This document shows, piece after piece, positions 23,701-33,494 of a stretch of DNA of 64,000 nt. The notes under the pieces are model-generated. The model was not told where the DNA came from and did not search any database. It saw only the letters and a list, made by a program, of their open reading frames with translations. The stretch is from contig CM065394.1 in the NCBI GenBank assembly GCA_033060915.1, forward strand, positions 34,520,001 through 34,584,000, read 5' to 3'. Within the stretch, counting starts at the first letter, position 1, and every line of letters starts with the position of its first letter. A program made the position numbers and the translations under genes. The stretch comes from Euryodendron excelsum (taxonomy: Eukaryota > Streptophyta > Magnoliopsida > Ericales > Pentaphylacaceae).

Positions 23701-25663
23701 ATGAGCATGGAAAATTGTACCTGTTTATTTGTAAGTGATGGCTTGATGCAGTATTACAATTTATGGGTTTCTTTATCACAGGTTATTGTGAATCCAAAGC
23801 TTAAAAAGAAGAGCAACAAAACTGCACTATTTTTTGAAGGTTGCCTAAGGTAAGCAACTATTCTTACGTGTGAATTCTTTACTCTTATCAAGAATGTGCT
23901 AACCCTCTGCTGCTCTTTACTTTGTCCATGACTTATGCTCATCATCATTCTTTGCTGCTAGTGTAATAATTACATCTTGTATTGACAGCCTTTCATATAA
24001 TTATTATTTTGTGTAGTAATACATGTATGAAGCTTCAATAGGTACATTTCACTTCATGAAGTTGAAATTTTTTCTCTTGTACAGCAAGTGACGTTTGAAA
24101 TATATTGTGGATTTCTATGTAATTGTTGATTTGTACAAACTGATCAACAAGAATCACTAAAAGCGTTCAATTCTAGTAGTGCCTACTTTAAAGTAGTTAG
24201 CACCAAAATTTTATTCATAATGAGTTCATGCTATTAGCTACACAATGCAGTGATTCTATATGCTGGTTTTGCTTTTAAAAATATAGCTTTTAGAATAGCA
24301 AAAACATAGTGGATGACTTGAATGATTGTTCCTAAGCAACTGTCAGAAAAGTTGCAGGGCAGCTCTTGGGACTGTCATGTTGGGTTTAGAGGCTCAACAT
24401 ACTATTTAAATTTTGAAAGTCCACTTACCCCAAAATAATGTCTGAGAAATTAACTCAGTTGTGCATAGATGGGCATTTTAAGTGACCTCAGTCTTCAGTT
24501 TGAAACAACACATTTCTCTCCAACACTCTTGTCTTGTTGTTTATGTTAATCATAAAAAAATAAAATTCCCAAGGCTGTGAAGTTTCCATTTTAATTTCTG
24601 AATAATAGGTTACTTTTTTTTTTCTGATACTTGGGAGGCCGAAGCCAAAGACAGCTACGACCTAAAACGCTGATCCCAGTCCGAGGTATCTTGTGCCAGG
24701 AAAGGCAGGATCCATTTTGGGGGGTGAGGGATCATAGAGAGCTGAAAAGAAGATTGAAGAGCTGCATGCGCTAGTTGGTCAGCGCAGACATTGGCTGTGC
24801 GTTTGGCAAACTGAAGAGAGCAGGTCCAATCTCGCACTATCACCCTGCGAGTCTGGAGTATGAGATTACAGTTCGGGTGGTGGACATCTGGGTGCTGGAG
24901 CAGCTGCAGTGCATCCTGATAATCCGATTCCAAGGTGACTAGGCGAAACCCCGCTGTCCATGCAACTTCAAGTCCTTGCAAAATGGCCCAAAGCTCTGCC
25001 GCAATGGCTGTTGTCCATCCCAGCCATTGGAGGAACCCAGAGATCCAAAATCCCGAGCTATCCCGAATTACTCTTCCCATGCCTGCATTTCCAGGGTTAC
25101 CAACAGAGGAACCGTCCACATTAATCTTGACAGAATTTGGAGGTGGGGGAACCCACTTATCAAGGGAATCCACTTACTGGTTACATTATAGTCTTGTAGT
25201 TCTTCAACTTTCACAATGTCCCCTTTTTGCGCCCCAGGGAAGGGGTTATGGTGGGATAGTCGAAGGTATAAAATGAAAATGTCTGGCAATGCCTGCAACA
25301 GGACATGAAATGTTAAAGCATTCACAACTTTTGGATAAAATTCCATATCATGATGTTCAAAAGTGTTCAAATTTCTTAAAGGTTAGTCATCTTTTTCTGT
25401 ATTTTGATGATTTGTTTTGCAGTGTTGATGGATTCAGAGCAGTGGTGGAACGACACCTAGAAGTTGAAGTCACGGGTTTCGATTGTGATTGCCAGCCAAT
25501 CAAGGTTGATGCTTCAGGCTGGCAGGCCCGCATTTTACAGCACGAGTGTGATCATCTGGATGGAACTCTCTATGTTGACAAGATAGTCCCAAGAACATTT
25601 AGGACCGTAGAGAACTTGGATTTGCCTCTTCCAATTGGTTGCCCCAAGCTGGGTGTTCGCTAG
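10524..25663 (+). CDS. PDF1A: Peptide deformylase 1A, organellar, four exons with a 12.6-kb first intron
   Basis: Exons 10524-10955, 23599-23688, 23782-23849 and 25423-25663 join in frame to 831 nt, 276 residues, close to the Arabidopsis PDF1A length. The enzyme removes the N-formyl group from nascent polypeptides in mitochondria and plastids. The first 75 or so residues are Ser/Arg/Pro-rich and look like a transit peptide. All three deformylase motifs are present: GVGLAAPQ (131-138), EGCLS (193-197, split by intron 3) and QHECDH (236-241). These supply metal ligands Cys195, His237 and His241 and catalytic Glu238. Splice sites are canonical. Intron 1 contains a 12-kb Ty3/gypsy composite and intron 3 a LINE fragment, yet the coding frame is undamaged. 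I infer it is functional if the long intron is spliced. A decayed partial copy lies at 40326-41321. Confidence 0.9.
11278..13856 (+). repeat. Full-length LTR 1 of the intron-1 Ty3 element
   Basis: 2579 bp, TG at the start and CA at the end, followed after GTT by a tRNA-iMet primer binding site. It contains an (AT)n(GA)n microsatellite at 11631-11711. It aligns in inverted orientation with 17871-20038 and directly with 20441-23312. Confidence 0.85.
11631..11711. repeat. (TA)n(GA)n compound microsatellite in LTR 1
   Basis: Read directly: about 10 TA units followed by about 30 GA units. The homologous tract in LTR 3 is at 20703-20759 and lacks the TA part. Confidence 0.95.
13860..13872 (+). other. 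Primer binding site (tRNA-iMet)
   Basis: TGGTATCAGAGCC lies 3 bases after the LTR end, complementary to the 3' end of plant initiator Met tRNA. It fixes the orientation of the element. Confidence 0.9.
14140..16625 (+). pseudogene. Decayed Ty3/gypsy gag-protease-RT-RNase H
   Basis: The frame at 14212-15228 holds a shortened gag whose central capsid part is deleted. Two CCHC-like knuckles follow ([13 protein letters not shown] and [14 protein letters not shown], each missing one Cys) and then an aspartic protease with LLDSG. RT runs from about 15300 to 16140, containing [19 protein letters not shown] and the active site FIDD near 15930-15960, after a frameshift. RNase H follows at about 16340-16600 ([14 protein letters not shown]). 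In-frame stops occur near 15523, 15718 and 16137. The frame breaks off at about 16625 and joins a second gag piece. No integrase follows here. It is clearly non-autonomous. Confidence 0.85.
16626..17235 (+). pseudogene. Second partial gag-protease copy joined to RNase H
   Basis: Nucleotides 16626-17235 repeat 14482 to about 15085: the same glycine/arginine-rich linker, zinc-knuckle remnants and the protease start at LLDPG, where the Asp-Ser-Gly of the catalytic triad reads Asp-Pro-Gly. This is a duplicated block after a recombination junction at about 16625. At about 17235 the sequence switches to the opposite strand. Confidence 0.75.
17236..17845 (-). pseudogene. Inverted gag fragment of the same Ty3 family
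   Basis: The minus-strand frame 17515-17174 encodes a capsid-type gag core ([44 protein letters not shown]), typical of the Retrotrans_gag domain. This is exactly the part deleted from the plus-strand gag at 14212. The upstream frame (17696-17502) matches 14020-14220 in reverse. Confidence 0.8.
17855..17867 (-). other. Primer binding site of the inverted copy
   Basis: GGCTCTGATACCA is the complement of the site at 13860-13872. It sits 3 bases inside the inverted LTR. Confidence 0.85.
17871..20038 (-). repeat. Inverted LTR 2 with a 0.4-kb internal deletion
   Basis: It aligns to LTR 1 in reverse. Its first base pair reads TA instead of TG (TATCACACCCC) and its outer end is GGGTTTCACA. About 420 bp corresponding to 11970-12390 are missing (junction near 19335). 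It is flanked on one side by a PBS and on the other by a polypurine-tract region, so it was an LTR shared between two tandem element bodies. Confidence 0.8.
20039..20440 (-). pseudogene. 3' end of Ty3 integrase and polypurine tract, with a 167-bp tandem duplication
   Basis: The minus strand reads an integrase C-terminal/chromodomain-like segment ([20 protein letters not shown], then SHTVEETTW). After it come the conserved pre-LTR stretch and the polypurine tract GAGGGGAGAG next to LTR 2. The block 20012-20178 is repeated at 20179-20346, duplicating the LTR tip, polypurine tract and integrase end. Confidence 0.7.
20703..20759. repeat. (GA)n microsatellite in LTR 3
   Basis: Imperfect then perfect GA dinucleotides, homologous to the tract in LTR 1. 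Confidence 0.9.
21777..22166 (+). mobile_element. Small solo LTR nested in LTR 3
   Basis: It begins TGTAGGGAAT, ends GGCCCAACA, and is absent from the homologous position of LTR 1 (about 12720). Flanks TAGAG (21772-21776) and TGGAG (22167-22171) match at 4 of 5 bases; LTR 1 has TGGAG at the site. It carries no coding sequence. The ends suggest a copia-type LTR; orientation is not certain. Confidence 0.7.
24614..25173 (-). mobile_element. 5'-truncated LINE with RNase H domain in PDF1A intron 3
   Basis: A T-run at 24614-24624 is the reverse of a poly(A) tail. The minus-strand frame 25173-24655 encodes an RVT_3-type RNase H: first Asp in [14 protein letters not shown], Glu in [14 protein letters not shown] and Asp in LESDYQDAL, with a C-terminal [15 protein letters not shown] helix. 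Plant L1-type LINEs carry this domain after the reverse transcriptase. The partial PDF1A copy at about 40839 has the uninterrupted site, and TTAC borders both ends. The upstream endonuclease and RT are absent. Confidence 0.85.
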
Positions 25664-26599
25664 CACATGATCTTAGAGCAGGACTTCCTAGCAAAGCATT
25701 TGCAGAGTGGAAAATTCGTTTTTTTGTAGGATTTGACGGAATAGAGCAAGTTAAGGCTTGTGCTGCAGTTGGATATATCGGAGCTCTGGATTTCATTTCT
25801 TTCAAAGTCACGGACGAAGATTGGCATTCATTTTACAATATTTGGATTCATTTTTCATTTCTTTCCAACAGTTGTGCTTTTTTTCAGAGAATGTTGCTTC
25901 CAATGAAATTAATATCAGACTTCATCGTTTAACTGTCTTGTGCTAATTCGCATTGTTATTGTACATTTTTGGGCAACCAACCTTGGGAGAGAGTAGCTGT
26001 TTTTGTTTTCCTCTTAGATAAGTGGAGCCAGAAAGAAATTTTCATATGATGTCACTGGTACCTGTTTTTTTCTCAAGCATACTGTCCCTTATTTTTGCTT
26101 TCACCTGGATGCTAAAATTAACCCAGGAAATTGTTTTGATAGTGTTGGATGGATGAGCTCTGTTTAAAAGACACTAGAGAGAGTGAAGCCAGTGGATACC
26201 GCAATAATGGCATTAGGTTTTGCAATTTCCTTAACCTATAATAGTTACATCAAAGAACCTAAATACACATTCATAAAAGAATAGATTTTTTTATTTTGAT
26301 TAGTGCAAAAGAATAGAATTAAATTGATATAAAATATGAAATTGAAGATATTATATATATAACAATAAACGCAGCATGATGAACTCACTATTCATTGTGG
26401 CTGTCATTGTCCATACAATTTCTATGGACTCTATGTCGAAAGGTTTTGGGCAACCCAAAACCCATTAATTCTGTCTATTGGAGATGAAGACACTCCCCCA
26501 CACAACTGCAGAGGGCATGCTCTATTGAATTCAGTTTTCCTCATCCAGAAAAGCATAACCTTCTTTCAAATGGACTGAAGAACAGAGCTAGACAGATCT
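25664..26599. other. PDF1A 3' UTR and flank, duplicated at 41322-42390
   Basis: No other gene. The sequence is nearly the same as 41322-42390, part of the segmental duplication. Confidence 0.65.
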
Positions 26600-28308
26600 T
26601 TTTGCACAATGTAGCTTTCACCACATGAAAAGCAAGGAGGGGGGGTGTATCAGACCCGAACTCGAACCTTGAGCTGCCCAACAAAAAAATCTTGTAGATC
26701 CACCAGAGTACGAAAAAAGTTGGATATCTTGTAAATATAAACCTTCACATGGCAAGGTATCACTGCAAGCAAATTTTATTGCTTCCTCTGTTGCCGAAGT
26801 TCCTTTGATGGCCACGAAGGACATATTCTCAACTTTAACAGCCACAGTCTGCATTGTCATCGGATTATTGGAATATCAGATTTCCTTTACAGCAACAATA
26901 TTAAAATTCAAACATGAACAGCTTTTCTCACAAAGCACGCGTTTTAAATCTTAAACCATTTGCATGGAGCTTATAAACAAGCAAGTTCGTTTGCATATGA
27001 TAGTAAGACCAAGAAAAGTGTCATGCTGCCCAACAAGACATGTTAATATTCTTGTTATATTTGTTACACTTGATGTGATGATGATTGTTAGCAGAACGAG
27101 GTGCTTAGTCTTTAGTTCTCTTTGATTTGAATTCTCTCATGATGACATGGGAAGTTATTTCCCTTCATAGGAAGGAAGAGTGGAATCTAACAAAAAGTAA
27201 TTTTTTCTTCTGCAAAAAAATAGAGAATGATGGCCTGGATTTTGCAGAATAGAAAAGCAATTGATTCTATCTATCCTCTATCTATTAACAATAATTGATT
27301 TTATTTCTCCACCAAACACTAAAGGCAGAAAAATTAGGTGTCGATTCTATACCTGGTTTAGACATGCAACTGGTGAATCGCAATAATATTGATCTATTAT
27401 TATGGGATTTGAGACATTTTCCATCCACACATTCTGAAAAGCAATATTGGTGGCAACACTGTTAAGAGTTGTTTGCTCCTTTTTTCCTAATCCCACCTCA
27501 GTTGGGAGTGGGAAGAGGAGGTAAGGGCCAAGTCTATTTAAGGAATGTTAAGTTTTCTTGGTTAAGTGTACTAATTAATAGCTTAATTAGTAACTTTTGA
27601 CTTTAGTAAAATTCTTCTTGAAGAGGTGAAAGATAAAGTGTAGCTAGTGAGATAGCTTAGTGGGTGCCAGCAAGGTGAGGTGAAAAAATTATGTGATTGT
27701 AATAATTTTTCATATAGTGTATTTTGCTTTTGGGCTGGTGGTTTTTTTCTTATTTTGGGAGTTTTTCACGTAAATCCTTGTGTTGTGTTTTTTTCTATTT
27801 ATTTTGATATTCCTGTCTTTCCTATTTTCAAAAAGAGTGTTTTTGAAAATTTTGTATATTTCTGTTTTTCCTATTTTCAAAAGTGGAGTGTTTGGGAGGG
27901 CCAAAATTTCCAACAAAAACTGTTACCTCCCTAATGAAGACATGTGAGGAGAAGAGGGCAGGTGGTTAGTGAACAATAAATTCACTTCTTACAATAATAT
28001 TTTACGGAAAGAGAGGTTACGGCACAGTAAGATTACCTGCCATGTTTTGATCCTCACCCCATTTTCAGTGTTGGACAGAAATGCTCCATCAACACTTACA
28101 TCATGCACCTGCACCAATGAATTTGATTTTCCCAAGCTTCCAATACTAGCAGATGAAGATCATCATCAGTCAAGGGTCTCAAGATGCACATGGTTTTACA
28201 TAACAAAAGGCCAAAGTTCTTTTTACCTTAGAGCATGGCCTGGCCCACAGACGATGTTTCTGATTCGGATACTTGAAGAATCGCCAACTATATAGATGCA
28301 GTCATCTC
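26600..28308 (-). pseudogene. 5'-truncated polygalacturonase (GH28) gene fragment
   Basis: Three minus-strand exon-like blocks are seen. 28308-28227 encodes the GDDC catalytic motif and the CGPGH motif. 28145-28037 continues in frame through consensus splice sites (SIGSLGKSN, DGAFLSNTENGVRIKTWQ). 26860-26618 encodes the C-terminal AVKVENMSFVAIKGTSATEE, FACSDTLPCEGLYLQDIQL and a GSSSGLIHPP tail. These are hallmarks of glycoside hydrolase family 28, wall pectin-degrading enzymes. The Gly after CGPGH is replaced by Ala. The exon carrying the downstream RIK-to-GSG segment was not found between blocks two and three, and nothing upstream of GDDC is present. I call it a gene remnant; the last block is duplicated at about 42400-42640. 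Confidence 0.8.
27546..27915 (+). mobile_element. Possible solo copia-type LTR in the GH28 remnant
   Basis: It runs from TGTTAAGTTTTC to TTTCCAACA. It contains AGGTGAAAAAATTATGTGAT and a T-rich tract with GTAAATCCTTGTGTTGTG, as in the R/U5 part of plant copia LTRs. No convincing target duplication was seen, so the borders are tentative. Confidence 0.45.
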
Positions 28309-28958
28309 CTGTAGAAAGTGTATACCAATTGAGTGGAAACTAAGAGTTCTAATGCAGAATTTGAATATAACTCAAGATTTAGAAACTCAAAAAATGACAT
28401 CCATGTATAGATTGATTGCTAGAAAGGTAGAAGAAAATAAATTTAGGGGAAAGAAATCAATTTTCAAATCTTAGAGACTCCAACTTCATGGAATTGCAAC
28501 TAAAATATTTTCAATAGTTCTGTTTTGTCTCCTCAGCAACTAGATAGAAGACTAAACTTTTCTTCTTGGTCACTAGTTAACACATTTATTTCCATTGCTT
28601 ACCTATATTTTTTACTGCTGCTATGATCCTTAAAACATAGATCTCTAATAGAGCTCCAATAGTATTTCAGCTCTTTTTCCCGCTAGATTCTGTTTTCCAG
28701 GTTGTGGATGCCTTGATAATACCAAAGCTCCACACAACTAGCTCTACCTTTATTGTTTTTGTAACTTTGTAGTGAAAAAATCTGAATTGTGAACTCATCG
28801 TCAGGAAAGTTTGACGGATGTTGACAAGAATCAATAAAAATGTGGTACACAATTTCCGTTCTTCCTCAGTGCAATATTGCATCACTTTGTATTCATTCAA
28901 CAAAATAAAAGTATAGCGGAGTGCAACTCCAGCATAGATATTTTGATGAGATACACAC

Positions 28959-28959
<1 letters not shown>
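28309..28959. other. Unclassified DNA between two truncated genes
   Basis: No exon of GH28 or UTP21 was recognised, although the missing 5' exons of GH28 would be expected here. Confidence 0.45.
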
Positions 28960-29019
<60 letters not shown>

Positions 29020-29029
29020 ACCCCCCCCC

Positions 29030-29062
<33 letters not shown>
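28960..29062. repeat. Poly(C) tract of about 103 bases, followed by a poly(A) run
   Basis: All C except A at 29020 and 29030, preceded by (CA)n and followed by AAACAAAACACAC and about 20 A. The overlapping Gly-rich and Pro-rich ORFs are artefacts of the tract. Confidence 0.95.
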
Positions 29063-29064
<2 letters not shown>

Positions 29065-29284
29065 ACAAAACACACAAAAAAAAAAAAAAAAAAAACACAG
29101 AAAACCCAGAACGTAGGAGCCGTATCAGAGAATCAAACCCTTCTACGTTTGTAAAATTTGAAAACATAAATGCGTGATATATTAAACAACTTATAATACG
29201 CGTTGAAGTTGAACAAAAAGAAACAGAGGAGGAGCTCAGCTTGCCCGTTGTCAGTCAGACTACTCTCTCTCCACAGACTCAGGA

Positions 29285-29320
<36 letters not shown>

Positions 29321-30180
29321 TCGGATAGTTTAGTTTAGACTTTAGATCTTCAAAATAATTGGTTTTGACTTCCTCTTTTTTTTTTTTCGATTTAGTACCT
29401 GTTTGGAGTAGGCAACAACTGAAGAACAAGAAAGTGCAAGAACAATTATACAGAAATATAAATAATAGAGCAGCTATTAAAAGAAAATAAAATGAAAAAC
29501 AAAACAAAAATTACTTTTTTTTAATAATTTTTTTTCCATTCTCTACAAACTAAGACAACCTGTTTGGAACTTTGACTATGTTTGGTACAAGAGAATATGA
29601 TGAAATGGAATGGAATGGAATGAGAATGAGAATGGAATGGAATGGAAGAGTCATCTCATTCCCTTGTTTAATAAGACCAATAAATAATGCTAGAATAGAA
29701 TTGAATGAAATTTGTGTATGATATGAAAATTTAATATTATATCTATACAAAATATTAGTAATATATATTATTTAATTATTAAATATTATTAAGCATTTAT
29801 AATGGTGATGGCAGCGGTGGCGGCAATGGTTGGTGAGGCGACGGCGGTGGCCAATGGTGGGTGGTGGTGATGGTGGTGGTGGGACGGTGACGACGGTGAG
29901 AGGTAGCGGTGTCGGTGGATAGCGGATGATTGTGGTTAACGGTGGACGGTGGACGATGATAGTGGTTAGTTGTGGTTATGATGGTGAGAATTTTTAACTT
30001 TTTAAAATTTTTTATTTTTAAAAAATTTTTAAAATTAAAAAAATAATTACCAAATATTTTTTATATTTTTTAAAAAAAATTTGACAATACTAAGTTTTAT
30101 GTCATACTGTTCACATTCTTTGATAAAATGATCTGATTCTGTACCGTGATTTCTTTTGTTAAAATCAATTTAGCTGAAAT
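29063..30180. other. Low-complexity DNA (GA, GGAAT and GGTGGT repeats), possible MITE remnant
   Basis: (GA)n occurs at 29283-29315, GGAATGGAAT minisatellite at 29605-29645 and GGTGGTG-rich sequence at 29800-29960. TGTTTGGTACAAGAG at 29580-29594 recalls PIF/Harbinger or hAT MITE ends, but no matching inverted end was confirmed. Confidence 0.4.
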
Positions 30181-30798
30181 AAGGGAGCGTGATTGGTGCA
30201 ATGTGGTTACATGCCATATGGATACTGCACAGGCATAAATATGGAGGCTTCAGAATTTTGTATCTGGTGAGCACATCCAGAAGCCATGCCCTGAAAATCC
30301 AACGCCAGTTAAGGTAATATTCCATTTTATCTTATCTTTCCTAATTTTTGTAATATTTTTGTGTGGCGCCAAGGTTTTCATATCCTTCTCAATATTCATT
30401 CATCTTAGGCTACAGGAACATTCTTTTCTTTTGGATTTTGAGCTACCAATTTTTTTTTTTGCCTTCCACTTATTAAATTACTAAAATCTTGTCAAAAGAA
30501 CTAGTAATGCTCTTCATGGTTTTTTGCCTCCCAACGACAGTGCTAGTACTTTTACTGAAGTTTGGTAGCTTCAGGGGCACCACTAAAATAGTTTTTGAAG
30601 CTTATATTTAATTAAAGTTGATCTTCTCTTTTATTTCATAATAGGCCTGCTCCATCAGTGCCCGTGGCAATTTTTCTGTTCTAGGTACAGCTGGTGGTTG
30701 GATTGAGAGATTTAATCTTCAATCAGGAATCAGCCGAGGCAGTTACATGGATATGTCAGAAAGAAATAGCTGTGCCCATGACGGGGAGGTGGTTGGTG
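30181..30798 (+). pseudogene. UTP21/WDR36-like gene, upstream part (two exons, nonsense-mutated)
   Basis: The first block (about 30183-30313) reads RDWCNVVTCHMDTAQ and then IWRLQNFVSGEHIQKPC up to a GT donor, with a TAA at 30236-30238 where the family has Tyr. The second block (30645 to about 30798) reads ISARGNFSVLGTAGGWIERF and SERNSCAHDGEVVG, after which homology stops. These match consecutive WD40 segments of UTP21/WDR36, a small-subunit processome protein needed for 18S rRNA maturation in the nucleolus (family knowledge). The N-terminal half of the gene is not in the window. The reading continues at 47243 beyond a 15.4-kb copia insertion. Confidence 0.82.
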
Positions 30799-31597
30799 GG
30801 GAGGATTTTTGCTGCAGTCATAATCCATAAGGTCATGTACTAACAGTATTTTTTAATCAAGTAATTTAATTTCTCTTAGAATTTGAAATTATTAACTGAT
30901 GAACATTATTGTAGAGATCATGCAAACAAAAAATAGTAGAATCTAACAACTTTAGCCATACGATTTCGCACAAAAGTATTCAAAGGTCATACTACTTTCA
31001 AACAATATTTCAAAAAATAGTTGAAAAATCAAATGGTTAAATCTTTTTAGATCAAATTTATTTTTTTAGGACTAATACATCCAATGAAAACCTATATCAT
31101 AATAGGTTTTGAGTTATAAATTATAAAATAATACAAAATAAAGTGACAATATAAGTAACTGCACCTTATCAATAGCAGCAAATTCATTCCGTGGTTGGTA
31201 TTGCCTGTGATTCGACCAATACCATAATGATAAGTGCAGTATATCATGGGGATATAAAGGTCCATATTCCTTTTTCAAAAATATGATTCTAGATTTTCTT
31301 TTGTCCGTCAAGTGCCTGAGATCTCTATATTCCTAATTTTTCTTTTTGCACCTTAAAGCATTTAACCAAGTAGTGTTTCCAAAAACAGCTATTTTTATAT
31401 GCAGAATTTTTATATCCAATCTGCAAATAATGCATGACACAGTTTTAGAAGCATTAAGTGATTAGCATAAGACTGATGTATATTCTCACTATCGTATACT
31501 TTTTCTCTATGTATTATAACTATGTACTTTTTTATTCCTGTATGCTAAACAGTTATTTTATAATTATTTTTAAAATTTTTCAGAACAAGGTATAATA
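30799..31597. other. UTP21 intron up to the copia insertion
   Basis: AT-rich, no exon recognised. It ends with TAATA at 31593-31597, the left target duplication of the copia element. Confidence 0.6.
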
Positions 31598-31944
31598 TGT
31601 TGTGTCATAAATCAAATATACACTCACGAATAATGAATTACAAAAAAGAAACTTTACTATATAGAAAGAAAAACAGAGAAGGAAGAGAAGGCTCAGCTCT
31701 CTCTCTCAACTTAACTCACCACCACTCTTCCAAAAAAAAATTCTATATTGCTTGCTTGATGTTCTTCCTCACCTCAACCCTCTATTTATAGCAAATGAGA
31801 GATTCAAATGTCAAGATTTGGCAGCCACCAACCTTGACAAATAGTGGTCTGCTGATGACTTTGGTGGTCGGCAGACTTGACGATGCGTGGGCGGCTTCTC
31901 GAAGGTCTCGGGCTAGTGTTTTTGACTTGGGTATGAACCCATCA
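31598..31944 (-). repeat. Left (3') LTR of the copia element
   Basis: 347 bp, from TGTTGTGTCATAAATC to GAACCCATCA. It is about 275 bp shorter than the right LTR, because the region matching right-LTR bases after CGGCTTC is replaced by a short stretch. Confidence 0.85.
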
Positions 31945-31991
31945 ATTCTCCCCCTTCATATCCATTGGAGGAGAACGTAACCTGGCGCTCT

Positions 31992-33490
31992 TTAGTTAGC
32001 GTTCATTCTAGTTGTGTCTTTACATAACTCAAGTTTCTCACGAGTAACCACCTTTGTCAACATATTTGCTGGATTATCTTTTGTATGAATCTTCTCAAGC
32101 TTCAACAGCTGTTGATCCATGACCTCGTGTATCCAATGGTAGTGAATGTTAATATGGTTTGTCCGGAAATGGTACATTGAATTCTTGCTCAGATCCAAAG
32201 CACTCTGACTGTCACAATGCACCTTGTATTCCTTTTACCTGATTCCCAGTTCTTGGAGAATTGCTTTACTCACAACATTTCCTTCCTAGCTTCTATTGCG
32301 GCGATATATTCTGCCTCCATTGGGGATAAAGCCACACACTTCTGCAATTTGGATTGCCAGAAAATAGCTCCCCCTACAAAGGTGTAAAGGAATCCTGATG
32401 TAAATTTTCTACCATCAAGATCACGGGCCATATCTGAATCTGTATAGCATTCTAAGATTGGTTTAGCTCCCTCAAAACACAAGCATAGCTTTGTTGTACC
32501 TTTTAGGTATTTGAGAATCCACTTGACAATTTTCCAATGCTCTTTCCCTAGGTTGGAGAGAAATCTGCTCACAACGCCTTCAGCGTGAGCAATATTTGGT
32601 CTTATACACACTATTGCATAGATCAGGCAGCTTACTGCTGAATAGTAGGGTACTGTTGTCATTTCTTCCATCTTAGTCCTTAAGGAGGGACATAAACTCT
32701 TACTCAGCTTGAAGTGGTTAGCTAGTGGAGCATTGACTGGCTTGGCACTTCCCATGTTGAACTTTTTGATCACCCGTACAATATACTTTTCTTGTGATAG
32801 CCACAACTTCTTAGCTTTCCTATCACGAACAATCTGCATGCCCAAAATCTGCTGAGTAGGGCCTAAGTCCTTCATATCAAAGGATTGAGATAACTCCTTC
32901 TTCAGCTTGCTAATCTTGGCAGCATCATGTCCAATGATTAGCATATCATCAACATAGAGAAGGAGTGTTACAAAGCTACCATGCGAGAATCTCTGAATGT
33001 ACACACACTGGTTTGCAATAGTTCTCTTGTACCCATGACCCACCGTGAATGAGTCAAACTTCTTGTACCATTATCTCGACGCTTGCTTCAGGTTGTAGAG
33101 ACTCTTCTTTAACTTACAGACTAAGTGTTTGTTCCAGGGAGCTTAAAACCCTTCTGGCTGCTCCATGTAGATGTCTTCCTTCAGATCTTCGTGGAGAAAA
33201 GCTGTCTTGATATCTACTTATTCAAGCTCCAAGTTCAGGCTGGCTAGCAATCTGAGTATAATTCAAATTGAGGTCATCTTCACTATCGGTGAGAAAATCT
33301 AGTCAAAGTCAACTCCTTTCTTTTGTTGGAATCCTTTGACGACCAATCGAGCCTTGTGCCTGACTACCTTTCCACTATCATCTTTCTTCAGCTTGAAAAT
33401 CCACTTATTTCTCAAGGTTTTTCTTCCTTTGGGAAGCTGTACCAGATCATAGGTCTAATTCTTGTGTAAGGAACTCATCTCTTCTTGTAT
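31992..33490 (-). pseudogene. Copia reverse transcriptase-RNase H remnant
   Basis: From about 33490 down: KWIFKLKKDD, KARLVVKGF, then AFLHEDLKEDIYMEQPEGF. The frame 33043-32270 contains the RT active site LLLYVDDMLI and ends in RNase H (CVALSPMEAEYIAA). The frame 32222-31992 holds the final MHCDSQSALDL and ends just before the LTR. Several stops and a frameshift are present. The upstream end is cut at 33494 by a foreign LTR. Confidence 0.85.
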
Positions 33491-33494
33491 GGCT

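Noticed and set aside
24655..25173. Host RNase H gene
   Set aside because: Adjacent T-run, empty site in the paralogous copy and lack of a proper start show it is a LINE 3' fragment.
25289..25390. Conserved ORF start in PDF1A intron 3 as an extra exon
   Set aside because: It is similar to 40950-41045 only because of the segmental duplication, and including it would disrupt the EGCLS motif formed by exons 3 and 4.
28667..29167. Gly-rich or Pro-rich proteins
   Set aside because: They are translations of the poly(C) tract.
29580..30120. Defined PIF/Harbinger MITE
   Set aside because: Only one end resembles such elements; no matching inverted end or target duplication was found.
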